A stretch of DNA of 16,951 nt. Origin: JAGTVG01 sp964389805 (GTDB lineage Bacteria > Bacteroidota > Bacteroidia > Cytophagales > Cyclobacteriaceae). This document shows positions 6,852 through 14,101 of this stretch, one piece after another. The position numbers and the translations under genes are program-made. Location: assembly GCA_964389805.1 (NCBI GenBank), contig CAYMFU010000169.1, forward strand, positions 1-16,951, in the 5' to 3' direction. Positions within the stretch are counted from its first letter, which is position 1; every line of letters starts with the position of its first letter. The notes under the pieces are model-generated. The model was not told the DNA's origin and did not search any database. It worked only from the letters and a program-made list of their open reading frames with translations.

Positions 6852-7403
6852 TTATTTTAATTCAAACATCTTAAATATCCCATCATAACCTGGTTTCAGC
6901 ATTTTGCCTTCCATAGCAAACTGTTCGGGGATCACGCTTAATCCCAAACCCTCTACATAACGGTTCATGAAACTCCAGGTGCAACAGATAATTATGGCAT
7001 CATACAATGCCCGTTCCGACCAGCCAGCATTGAAAACAGCATCTGCATCAGCCTGTACCATTTTTGTAGGTTCTAAAGTTAATTTCCGCACAAACTTGAA
7101 AAGAGGTTTCCATTTCTCTTCGACATTAGCGGAATCGATATCATTTAAAAGACTAGTGATTAACTCTTCATCTACTCCAAATTCAACGGCAGTGGCGGTA
7201 TGCGCCCCGGCGCAGTATTGACAAGCATTGGTCCCTGATACAAAAGAAGCCAGTAATTCACGTTCCGCTTCAGTGAATGGAGAATCCTCTCCTCTCATTA
7301 ATACCTGATGCATTACAATTAATGGTCTTTCAATTCCGGTATTGAATTTTGCGAAGGCATGAGGCACTTTGTCCTCAGGACCGATTGATGGAAATAATGG
7401 CAT
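6852..7403 (-). CDS. AhpD-like peroxidase-related protein (carboxymuconolactone decarboxylase family)
   Basis: The protein has 183 residues. The AhpD-type redox centre is intact: NACQYCAGAHTA at 59-70 gives Cys61, Cys64 and His68 (CxxCxxxH), preceded by the TEAERELLASFVSGTNA helix typical of the family. The size and the 'FPS.GPEDKVPHAFAKF' opening match the uncharacterised peroxidase-related subfamily, as distinct from the shorter true carboxymuconolactone decarboxylase, which lacks the cysteine pair. Such proteins can act as alkylhydroperoxide reductases using a dithiol, in the cytosol. It reads leftward toward the alcohol dehydrogenase, suggesting a joint response to peroxides and reactive aldehydes. 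No promoter match was found upstream. The redox role is well supported by motif; the electron donor is unknown. Confidence 0.85.
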   Translation of the reverse strand: MPLFPSIGPEDKVPHAFAKFNTGIERPLIVMHQVLMRGEDSPFTEAERELLASFVSGTNACQYCAGAHTATAVEFGVDEELITSLLNDIDSANVEEKWKPLFKFVRKLTLEPTKMVQADADAVFNAGWSERALYDAIIICCTWSFMNRYVEGLGLSVIPEQFAMEGKMLKPGYDGIFKMFELK

Positions 7404-7813
7404 AATGTAAAATAATTTGTGTGGTTGTATTAGTTTAGTTTATAAAGTTTTCCAATTCGCTGTATATGCTATGATTGATTTTTTGATCATCATCGCTTTT
7501 TTGTATTTTGCCCGATTAGTTTATTGAGAGAACTTTCGCGATTATTTATCCCAAGTATAGTTGTCAATTTCACATCTCATGCTGTTCATAGATGTCTTAC
7601 CCACTTAAGTACCAATATATATGTATAAACTAAACCCGGGCACAGGTACAATCTTCCAATGTATGAAACAATTTATTCTAAATCAAGGAATAAAGGAATG
7701 TAAACCCGAATCTTTCATATTAAAAAAACTACATTCAAATAGTATCTAATTTTAAAAAAGATCTTAAACATGAAGGTATGGTTCCAAAAACATGATTTAA
7801 TGGTTTCTTTTCT

Positions 7814-7821
7814 TAAATTTG
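7814..7821 (+). promoter_or_regulatory. Possible -7 box upstream of the isomerase operon
   Basis: TAAATTTG matches TAnnTTTG. No -33 TTG occurs 17-23 bases before it, so it may depend on an activator or be chance. It would give a leader of about 190 bases before the isomerase start. Confidence 0.22.
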
Positions 7822-7909
7822 ATATACATAGATAATACAATTTTTTAAGGTCTTCTGAAGTTCCTATAGACTGATCGAGACCTTCTATTGATTTTTATTC
7901 GAAAACCCA

Positions 7910-8008
7910 ATGCAAACAATGGAAAAATTGAACTACGACCGGTCCTTTACAGATCGAATCGCAAATACAGAAGATCTCGCTCATAAGAGGTCCATAGTTC
8001 CCAGATAA
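7910..8008 (+). CDS. Short reading frame before the isomerase gene, doubtful
   Basis: An ATG at 7910 (a second at 7919) opens a 32-codon frame rich in charged residues, beginning MQTMEKLNYDRSF and ending in VPR at the TAA at 8006. It stops 10 bp before the isomerase ATG at 8019. It has no hydrophobic segment or known motif. It could be a small protein, a leader peptide coupled to isomerase translation, or a chance frame. The length is well within what random sequence gives, so it is listed only because of its position. Confidence 0.2.
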   Translation: MQTMEKLNYDRSFTDRIANTEDLAHKRSIVPR

Positions 8009-8018
8009 ATCATGAATT

Positions 8019-9494
8019 ATGAAACAAAAAGCAAAACAGAAGCTCATTGATCGAATTAAACCATTAAAAGCCAGAATCGGCATCATCGGTGTAGGGCACT
8101 ATACCTATTGGGGACAATTTGAAGGATTACTGGACCAGATGCATGAGAAACTGGTAGTATTCGAAAAAATGGTCATTGCCAATCAGGTTGAAACCGTAAA
8201 TTTCGGCTTATCGGATTGTGCTGAAACCGCCAGTAAAATTGTTCCGGAAATCAGGGGATCGAATATCGATCTGTTATTTATCGACATGCTCACCTATGCC
8301 ACATCCAGCTCTATAGCCGCTGTGTTCCGGGAAATAAATATCCCTATGGTCCTGGTAGCGCTTCAACCCAGTAAAGGCCTGGATTATAAGCTGTCAAGCA
8401 CCCACGAAGAATTGTTCAATGATGATATATGCGCTGTACCGGAATTTATGAATGTCGCCATCCGGTTCGGACAGCCAGTACCTGATCTGGTGATCGGGAT
8501 GCTGTATGACGATCTGAAAGCTGCAGATGAGATAAAAGAATATTGCCAGATCGCTAAGGTTCTCAACAGTCTGAAAAATTCTAGAATTGCCCAGATGGGG
8601 CATGTGCTGGAAACCATGTTCGACATGCATACCGACGCTACTTTAATGGCCTCTACATTTGGATGCCATATTGTTCAGACTGAACCGGATGATGTTTTTA
8701 CACATTATAAACAGGCACAAAAAGATGAAATTGAAGAATACAAAAGATCTATACAGGCGTTTTTTGATTTCCCGGATCCGGGATCAGATCCTATAACTGA
8801 AAAACTGAATGATGAGGATCTTGAAACAGCGGCCCAGGTGGGTGTGGCACTTAAGCATTTCATCGATGATAAAAAACTGGATGGACTGGCATATTATTAT
8901 GAGGGAGAGCCAGGTTCCGAAATGAGAAAGCTCGTTACGAACTTTATTGTGGGCAATTCCCTATTGACCGCTGGAGGATTTCCAATGTGTGGTGAAATGG
9001 ATCTTAAAACCTGTATTGCCATGATGATCATGGATCGCCTGGAAATGGGCGGCAGTTTTGCTGAATTTCACCCAATCGATTTTAATGAAGGATTTGTATT
9101 GGTTGGACATGATGGACCACATCATATAAATATCGCAGAGGGAAAACCCGTACTTCGCAGCCTGAAGAAGTATCACGGTAAACCCGGACATGGAGCCAGT
9201 GTTGAGTTCAAGATCAAGGAAGGGCCTATAACGATGCTCGGTATTGCCCAGAAGGAAGATGGGAAATTCAAATTTATAATTGCCGAAGGAGAATCAAAGA
9301 GTGGTCCAATACCACCAACAGGTAATACTAACACGAGGGGTTTCTTTAAACCAGATGTTAAGACCTTTTTAAAGCGATGGTTCCGGGAAGGTCCGTCACA
9401 TCATTTTGCCCTGGGCATCGGACACAAAGCTGAAACGATAAAAAAAGTCGGGAATTTTCTTGGCTTAGAGACAGTTATCGTCCAAAATGATTAA
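8019..9494 (+). CDS. L-arabinose/L-fucose isomerase-family enzyme
   Basis: This 491-residue cytosolic protein has the three-domain layout of L-arabinose isomerases (about 500 residues) and is commonly annotated as L-fucose/L-arabinose isomerase family. ARIGIIGVGHYTYWGQFEGL (18-37) is the N-terminal Rossmann-like entry. The ATSSSIAAV and LVALQPSKG segments match the substrate-side loops. AGGFPMCGEMDLKTCIAMM (318-336) corresponds to the 'GEGDWKTA' motif. Family metal ligands can be placed at Glu349 (FAEFHP) and His462 (SHHFALG), but the second glutamate motif (HMLEVCP in E. coli AraA) is replaced by GHDGPHHI (363-370). TGNTNTRGFF (434-443) is conserved in this subgroup. An aldose-ketose isomerisation is likely, on a sugar not deducible here. 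The frame cannot extend upstream because TGA lies at 8013. It precedes a symporter and a GH106-like hydrolase. Confidence 0.8.
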   Translation: MKQKAKQKLIDRIKPLKARIGIIGVGHYTYWGQFEGLLDQMHEKLVVFEKMVIANQVETVNFGLSDCAETASKIVPEIRGSNIDLLFIDMLTYATSSSIAAVFREINIPMVLVALQPSKGLDYKLSSTHEELFNDDICAVPEFMNVAIRFGQPVPDLVIGMLYDDLKAADEIKEYCQIAKVLNSLKNSRIAQMGHVLETMFDMHTDATLMASTFGCHIVQTEPDDVFTHYKQAQKDEIEEYKRSIQAFFDFPDPGSDPITEKLNDEDLETAAQVGVALKHFIDDKKLDGLAYYYEGEPGSEMRKLVTNFIVGNSLLTAGGFPMCGEMDLKTCIAMMIMDRLEMGGSFAEFHPIDFNEGFVLVGHDGPHHINIAEGKPVLRSLKKYHGKPGHGASVEFKIKEGPITMLGIAQKEDGKFKFIIAEGESKSGPIPPTGNTNTRGFFKPDVKTFLKRWFREGPSHHFALGIGHKAETIKKVGNFLGLETVIVQND

Positions 9495-9559
9495 GATCCA
9501 AATAATGGGTTTTCAATCAACCTGGATAAATTCAATAAAAAAAACAGGCGTGAGATCGA

Positions 9560-9595
9560 ATGATGAGGAGTCATACAATTAAAATGGATCAATGA
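9560..9595 (+). promoter_or_regulatory. 11-codon leader frame overlapping the symporter start
   Basis: ATG at 9560 opens an 11-codon frame whose stop TGA (9593-9595) overlaps the symporter ATG (9592) as ATGA. Such overlaps can couple translation of two frames. Nothing about the encoded peptide is distinctive, and the arrangement may be chance. Confidence 0.2.
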
Positions 9596-11055
9596 GTTCA
9601 GGATATATCATAAGCATTCTTCTGGCGTATTTTGGATTGTTGTATGTAATCTCAAGGATCACGTCAAGGAAAACAGATTCAGCTACTTTTTTCATTGCCA
9701 ACCGTAAGGCACCCTGGATCCTGGTCGCTTATGGAATGGTTGGAGTTGGTATATCAGGTATCACATTTATCTCAGTCCCGGGCCAGGTAATTGATATGCA
9801 ATTCTCATACTTCGTGATGGTGATAGGGTATGTCATTGGTCTTTTGATTGTTGCCTATATATTCCTGCCGTTCTTCTACAAGATAAATGCGGTTTCAATT
9901 TATTCATTCCTCAAAAAGCGGTTTGGAAATGCATCACATAAAACCGGCGCTATACTATTTCTCATGGCCCAGACGACTACTGCGGCATTTAAGCTTTTTC
10001 TTATGGCTTACGTGCTTCAAATTGCCCTGTTTGATGCACTTGACATCCCCTTCTGGATTACTGTCGGCATTACATTGCTTCTGATCTGGTTTTATACTTA
10101 TCGCGGGGGTATCAGGACGGTAATATTTACAGATACGCTTCAAACCACCTTTTTAATTGCTGCAGTTATTCTAAGTCTATTCAGCATAGCAAACCGGTTG
10201 AATATGTCGGCCATCGATATGTATCAGGTAATGGACAAGGAAGGCATCTCACAGATATTTTTCTGGGAATGGGATGATCCGAAGAATTTCTTCAAGCTGT
10301 TGTTTGTTGGAATATTCCTTACCGTAATGGCAAACGGCCTGGATCAGTCAATCATGCAGAAGCACCTTACCTGCAAGAACCTTGTTTCCTCCCAGAAAAA
10401 TATAGTAACCCTTTCGATCATATTGTTAGGTGTGAATTTTCTCTTCCTGATATTAGGAGGCGCTTTAAACCTGTATACGCTTAACGAGGGCATTCCCATA
10501 CCCGAACAGACCGATAACCTGTATCCTGAACTGGCATTAAATCACCTTGGTCTGGCAACCGGAACCTTCTTCCTGATCGGTATTGCTGCGGCAGCCTATT
10601 CCTCAGCAGATTCATCTCTTACCGGATTGACCACCTCATTTTGTATAGATCTTTTAAATTTCGATGCAGAGGATAATGACCGGAAATGGCTAAGGCATAG
10701 TGTGCATTTCGGTTTTTCTGCATTGATATTTATTCTGATCATCGTCTTCAAACAAATTAACAATGAAAGCGTTCTATATGCTTTTATCAGAACCACAGGG
10801 TTTATATATGGCCCGCTTTTAGGTGTGTACATATTTGGATTTTATTCTAAAAGATCTATAAAAGACTGGTATATCCCCGTTATATGCATTATGTCTCCAA
10901 TTGTATCCTTCATAATAGATATAAATTCTGAGCAGTGGTTAAATGGATACGAATTCGGATACGATATTCTTCTATTGAATCTTGCTCTGGCACTTTTAGC
11001 CTTGATTATATTATCTAAAAAGAGAACAGAAAATGAACCTGATCCTGCATCCTAA
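9592..11055 (+). CDS. Sodium:solute symporter, sugar type (SSS family)
   Basis: A 487-residue inner-membrane protein with about 13 predicted membrane helices and an extracellular N-terminus, as in the SSS/SGLT family. Recognisable segments are FFIANRKAPWILVAYGMVGVGISG (33-56, start of the inverted repeat core), YRGGIRTVIFTDTLQ (170-184), NGLDQSIMQKHLTCKN (248-263) and AAAAYSSADSSLTGLTTS (332-349). The last holds the Ser/Thr pair that usually forms the Na2 sodium site. The protein should bring in a sugar with Na+. It lies 97 bp after the isomerase and its last 23 bp overlap the hydrolase gene, so the three genes are very likely one operon. The transported sugar is probably the one released by the GH106-like enzyme and used by the isomerase, but this is inferred from context. 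Confidence 0.92.
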   Translation: MSSGYIISILLAYFGLLYVISRITSRKTDSATFFIANRKAPWILVAYGMVGVGISGITFISVPGQVIDMQFSYFVMVIGYVIGLLIVAYIFLPFFYKINAVSIYSFLKKRFGNASHKTGAILFLMAQTTTAAFKLFLMAYVLQIALFDALDIPFWITVGITLLLIWFYTYRGGIRTVIFTDTLQTTFLIAAVILSLFSIANRLNMSAIDMYQVMDKEGISQIFFWEWDDPKNFFKLLFVGIFLTVMANGLDQSIMQKHLTCKNLVSSQKNIVTLSIILLGVNFLFLILGGALNLYTLNEGIPIPEQTDNLYPELALNHLGLATGTFFLIGIAAAAYSSADSSLTGLTTSFCIDLLNFDAEDNDRKWLRHSVHFGFSALIFILIIVFKQINNESVLYAFIRTTGFIYGPLLGVYIFGFYSKRSIKDWYIPVICIMSPIVSFIIDINSEQWLNGYEFGYDILLLNLALALLALIILSKKRTENEPDPAS

Positions 11056-14000
11056 GAAATTATCCCCTGTTGCCCGGGTATTGACACTTTTTATGACAAT
11101 CCTTGTATGGGCAAATTCAGAACTTGAGGCACAAAACAAAATTCAGGAATTGTTTATAAACCCACCTCAAGAAGCCAGACCAAGAGGATACTGGATCTGG
11201 GCGCATGGTAATTTTGATTATTCCACGATAACAGAAGAGTTGAGGGAATTCAAAAAAAAAGGTTTAGGCGGTGTGGACATCTATGATATGGGCATTTCCG
11301 ACCCTTATGACATCATTCCTCCCGGTAACGCATTTTTAAGTGACCAGATGATGGATGGCATTGAATTCGCATTAAAGGAGGCTGCTAATCTGGATCTCGC
11401 GATGGGATTATCAGTATCTAACGGTTGGAATGCCGGCGGAGACTGGACAAAACCGGATGAAATGATCATGCGATTATTGTTCTGGAAGGATACCCTTCAA
11501 GGTCCTGTTAGGCTTAATGCTATTGGCTTCCCGGAAATCCCAAGAACGTTTGAGAAATCCTACGGCACATTTGACCTGTTCCCTCAATTTAATGCGGATG
11601 GCTTCCCTGTATATTATGAAAATGTAGCCTTGATTGCTTATCCCTTAACACAAAACAACCTGGTCAATGATCTGAAAAAGATCATCTATCTTGACACGGA
11701 TAAAATAAAGGGGAATGCGGTTGATATTAGTTTACCAGAAGGCAACTGGGTACTTGCCAGGGCAGTTGTAACTCCTCTTGGACAAAAAATGTGGGTAAGT
11801 AGTGAACGTTCAAACGGTTTTATTATGGACCATTATTCAGTAAAAGCTACAAGAAATCATTTCAACTATGTGATTGGCCGATTGGAAGACCGCCTGGGTA
11901 ATTTGAAAGAAACTTCTCTTGAAAGATTATACCTCGCCAGTTTCGAAGCAGAGGACTATATCATCTGGAGTCCTCTGCTGAAAGAGACCTTCTATGCGTA
12001 TCATGACTATGAAATGGATCCATATATTCCGGTACTTGCCGGTCTGACAGTTGTAGATAAAGAAACAACCAAACGCTTCCTGTATGACTACCGATTGACC
12101 GTATCCGAGATGTTTGTCAATAATCATTACCGTCAGGCAAGGGATATCAGTAATGATCATGGGCTATTGCTTGCTTCTGAATCGGGTGGCCCAGGCCCTC
12201 CCCTTCACTACGTTCCGACAGAGGATCTGAAAGCATTAGGCTCCGTAAATATCATGCGGGGAGAATTCTGGAACAGGGAGCCTGAATATTTCGATGAATA
12301 TGGAAATGATTTAACCTATGTAGTGAAGAATATTGCCAGTGCCGCACACATCTATGGACACAGGATCGTCGAGATGGAGGCCTTTACCAGCCACCGGAAA
12401 CATTGGCAGGAAAGGCCAATGGAATTGAAGAAACTGGCAGATGAAGCCTTCTGTACGGGCATGACCCGGGTGGTTTACCATACGATGCCGCATAGCCCAA
12501 AGGAGGCTGGATATCCGGGTTGGAGCTACCAGGCCGGTACGCACATCTCCCCGAAAATGGCCTGGTGGAAACTGTCGAAACCTTTCCATGATTACCTGGC
12601 CAGGATCAGCACCCTGCTTCAGGAAGGAAATTTTGTAGCGGATGTTGCCTACTATTATGGTGAGGAAATCCCCAATTTTGCGACCGGGGCAAAATTTATC
12701 AGGAAATCCCTGGGTAAGGGATATGATTATGATGACCTGAATAAAGAGATCCTGCTGGTAAGTTTTGTCAATGATAAGGGCCAACTTGAACTGCCTTCAG
12801 GGATGAAATACAATCTGCTTGTATTACCGGATAATCGGGAAATGAGTCTTGAGGTTTTGCATAAGATCGAGTCGTTGTTAAAGGAGGGTGCCATCATACT
12901 GGGAGATAAACCAATCACAATCCCGGGTTTGAAAGATTACCAGAAAAGGGAGGTCGAACTGAAGGATTTGGCTGACAGGATATGGAAGGGATCCAAAAAG
13001 AAAAAGAGTAAACGGAACTACGGGAAAGGCAGTTTGTATACAGGATATCCAGAACGTGAGATCCTAATTGAAAACTCAATAGAACCGGATTTTAAATATT
13101 CCAATACAGGCGGCAATCCCGTGAACCTCGATTATATTCACAGGGCAACTGAAGGTGATGACATTTACTTCATCCGTAATGTTGATTCATTACAAGTTCA
13201 TACCTGGATTGATGTAAGAGTGGATGGCAAACAGGTTTTCCTGATGGATCCGGCAGAGGGCCGTATTCAGAAACTGGCCATGTATATTGAGGAGGTAGGA
13301 AGAACTAAGATCCCCCTGCGATTATCCCCCTATGGTTCTGCTTTTATTGTATTATCAGGGGATTCACCTACTCAAACCCATGTGGTTAAAATGGAGAAAA
13401 ACGAGCAAGTGATTACATCTCAAAATAGTGATTTCAGCGGTATCCTAACTTATCAGAATGATGAGATCATTTTTATGCCCCGGGAATCAGGCAATTACAG
13501 ATTCACGCTAAATAATGGTTCAGTCGTGGAAGCAGGATCCAGTTATAAGGATATTCCTGTTGTTCTGGATAATCCCTGGGAAGTCTACTTTCCATATGGA
13601 TGGGGATTTGATCCGATCCAAAAATTCGACAAACTTCAGGACTGGACTAAACATCCGGATAGCAAATTGTCGATATTCAGTGGATCTGCCACGTACAAGA
13701 CCACTTTTCATATGGAGGGTATTGATCATCAGTTGACCTACAGACTGGACCTGGGACAGGTAGGAGATGCTGCAGCGGTTTACCTGAATGGTCATAAAGT
13801 CGGGGCTAGTGTATTTCCCCCATTTGTGTTTAACATAGAAGGATTACTTCGCGAGCGTGATAATTACCTGGTTATCGAGGTCGCCAATACCTGGTTGAAC
13901 CAACTTATTGGTGAAAGTAACAAGCCTTATGATCAGCAAAGAACCAGAAGCAATTTAGGTTCCGGAGACCGGGAAGACGGTTCACGTCCCTGGAGTTCAT

Positions 14001-14074
14001 ACAATCCTTTACCTTCCGGTCTTATGGGACCAGTTAAGTTAAAGGTATGCGAAAGGATTAAAATAGATCTGTGA
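11033..14074 (+). CDS. Secreted GH106-like glycoside hydrolase
   Basis: A 1013-residue exported enzyme. Residues 1-33 form a signal peptide with a long basic lead (HPKKL) and hydrophobic core LTLFMTILVWA, with a likely cut after LEA (33). The mature protein opens with RPRGYWIWAHGNFDYSTITE (49-68) and KKGLGGVDIYDMG (75-87), the TIM-barrel start typical of the alpha-L-rhamnosidase family GH106 and relatives. Further family segments are ASESGGPGPPLHY (381-393), HRIVEMEAFTS (443-453), TRVVYHTMPHSPKEAGYPG (478-496), THISPKMAWW (503-512) and FVADVAYYYGEE (534-545). Glu383 and Glu449 are candidate catalytic residues. The C-terminal region (about 840-1013) is a beta-sandwich of the GH2 sugar-binding type (TYRLDLGQVGDAAAVYLNGH). 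The start is set by the signal peptide. Rhamnosidase activity is the family's usual one but is not certain. Confidence 0.8.
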   Translation: MNLILHPKKLSPVARVLTLFMTILVWANSELEAQNKIQELFINPPQEARPRGYWIWAHGNFDYSTITEELREFKKKGLGGVDIYDMGISDPYDIIPPGNAFLSDQMMDGIEFALKEAANLDLAMGLSVSNGWNAGGDWTKPDEMIMRLLFWKDTLQGPVRLNAIGFPEIPRTFEKSYGTFDLFPQFNADGFPVYYENVALIAYPLTQNNLVNDLKKIIYLDTDKIKGNAVDISLPEGNWVLARAVVTPLGQKMWVSSERSNGFIMDHYSVKATRNHFNYVIGRLEDRLGNLKETSLERLYLASFEAEDYIIWSPLLKETFYAYHDYEMDPYIPVLAGLTVVDKETTKRFLYDYRLTVSEMFVNNHYRQARDISNDHGLLLASESGGPGPPLHYVPTEDLKALGSVNIMRGEFWNREPEYFDEYGNDLTYVVKNIASAAHIYGHRIVEMEAFTSHRKHWQERPMELKKLADEAFCTGMTRVVYHTMPHSPKEAGYPGWSYQAGTHISPKMAWWKLSKPFHDYLARISTLLQEGNFVADVAYYYGEEIPNFATGAKFIRKSLGKGYDYDDLNKEILLVSFVNDKGQLELPSGMKYNLLVLPDNREMSLEVLHKIESLLKEGAIILGDKPITIPGLKDYQKREVELKDLADRIWKGSKKKKSKRNYGKGSLYTGYPEREILIENSIEPDFKYSNTGGNPVNLDYIHRATEGDDIYFIRNVDSLQVHTWIDVRVDGKQVFLMDPAEGRIQKLAMYIEEVGRTKIPLRLSPYGSAFIVLSGDSPTQTHVVKMEKNEQVITSQNSDFSGILTYQNDEIIFMPRESGNYRFTLNNGSVVEAGSSYKDIPVVLDNPWEVYFPYGWGFDPIQKFDKLQDWTKHPDSKLSIFSGSATYKTTFHMEGIDHQLTYRLDLGQVGDAAAVYLNGHKVGASVFPPFVFNIEGLLRERDNYLVIEVANTWLNQLIGESNKPYDQQRTRSNLGSGDREDGSRPWSSYNPLPSGLMGPVKLKVCERIKIDL

Positions 14075-14101
14075 AATTAAGATTCAGATTGAGTTCAATC
14101 A

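Larger units (their letters stand above)
7404..8018. other. 615-bp AT-rich spacer between divergent genes
   Basis: This stretch separates the leftward AhpD-like gene from the rightward isomerase gene and should hold both promoters. A -7-like box TAAATTTG lies at 7814-7821, without a TTG at the right distance upstream. A short reading frame (7910-8008) ends 10 bp before the isomerase ATG. No tRNA, repeat array or longer gene was seen on either strand. Its length is unusual for this otherwise compact window and could reflect regulation of sugar use or loss of an older gene. Confidence 0.5.

Noticed and set aside
12311..12784. 157-codon minus-strand frame inside the GH106-like gene
   Set aside because: It is fully within a coding region with strong family motifs on the + strand; the product has no recognisable domain.
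14086..14099. GATTGA-GT-TCAATC as a terminator between the converging hydrolase and AsmA genes
   Set aside because: The stem is six A/T-rich pairs with a two-base loop, which cannot form well, and no T-run follows on either strand.
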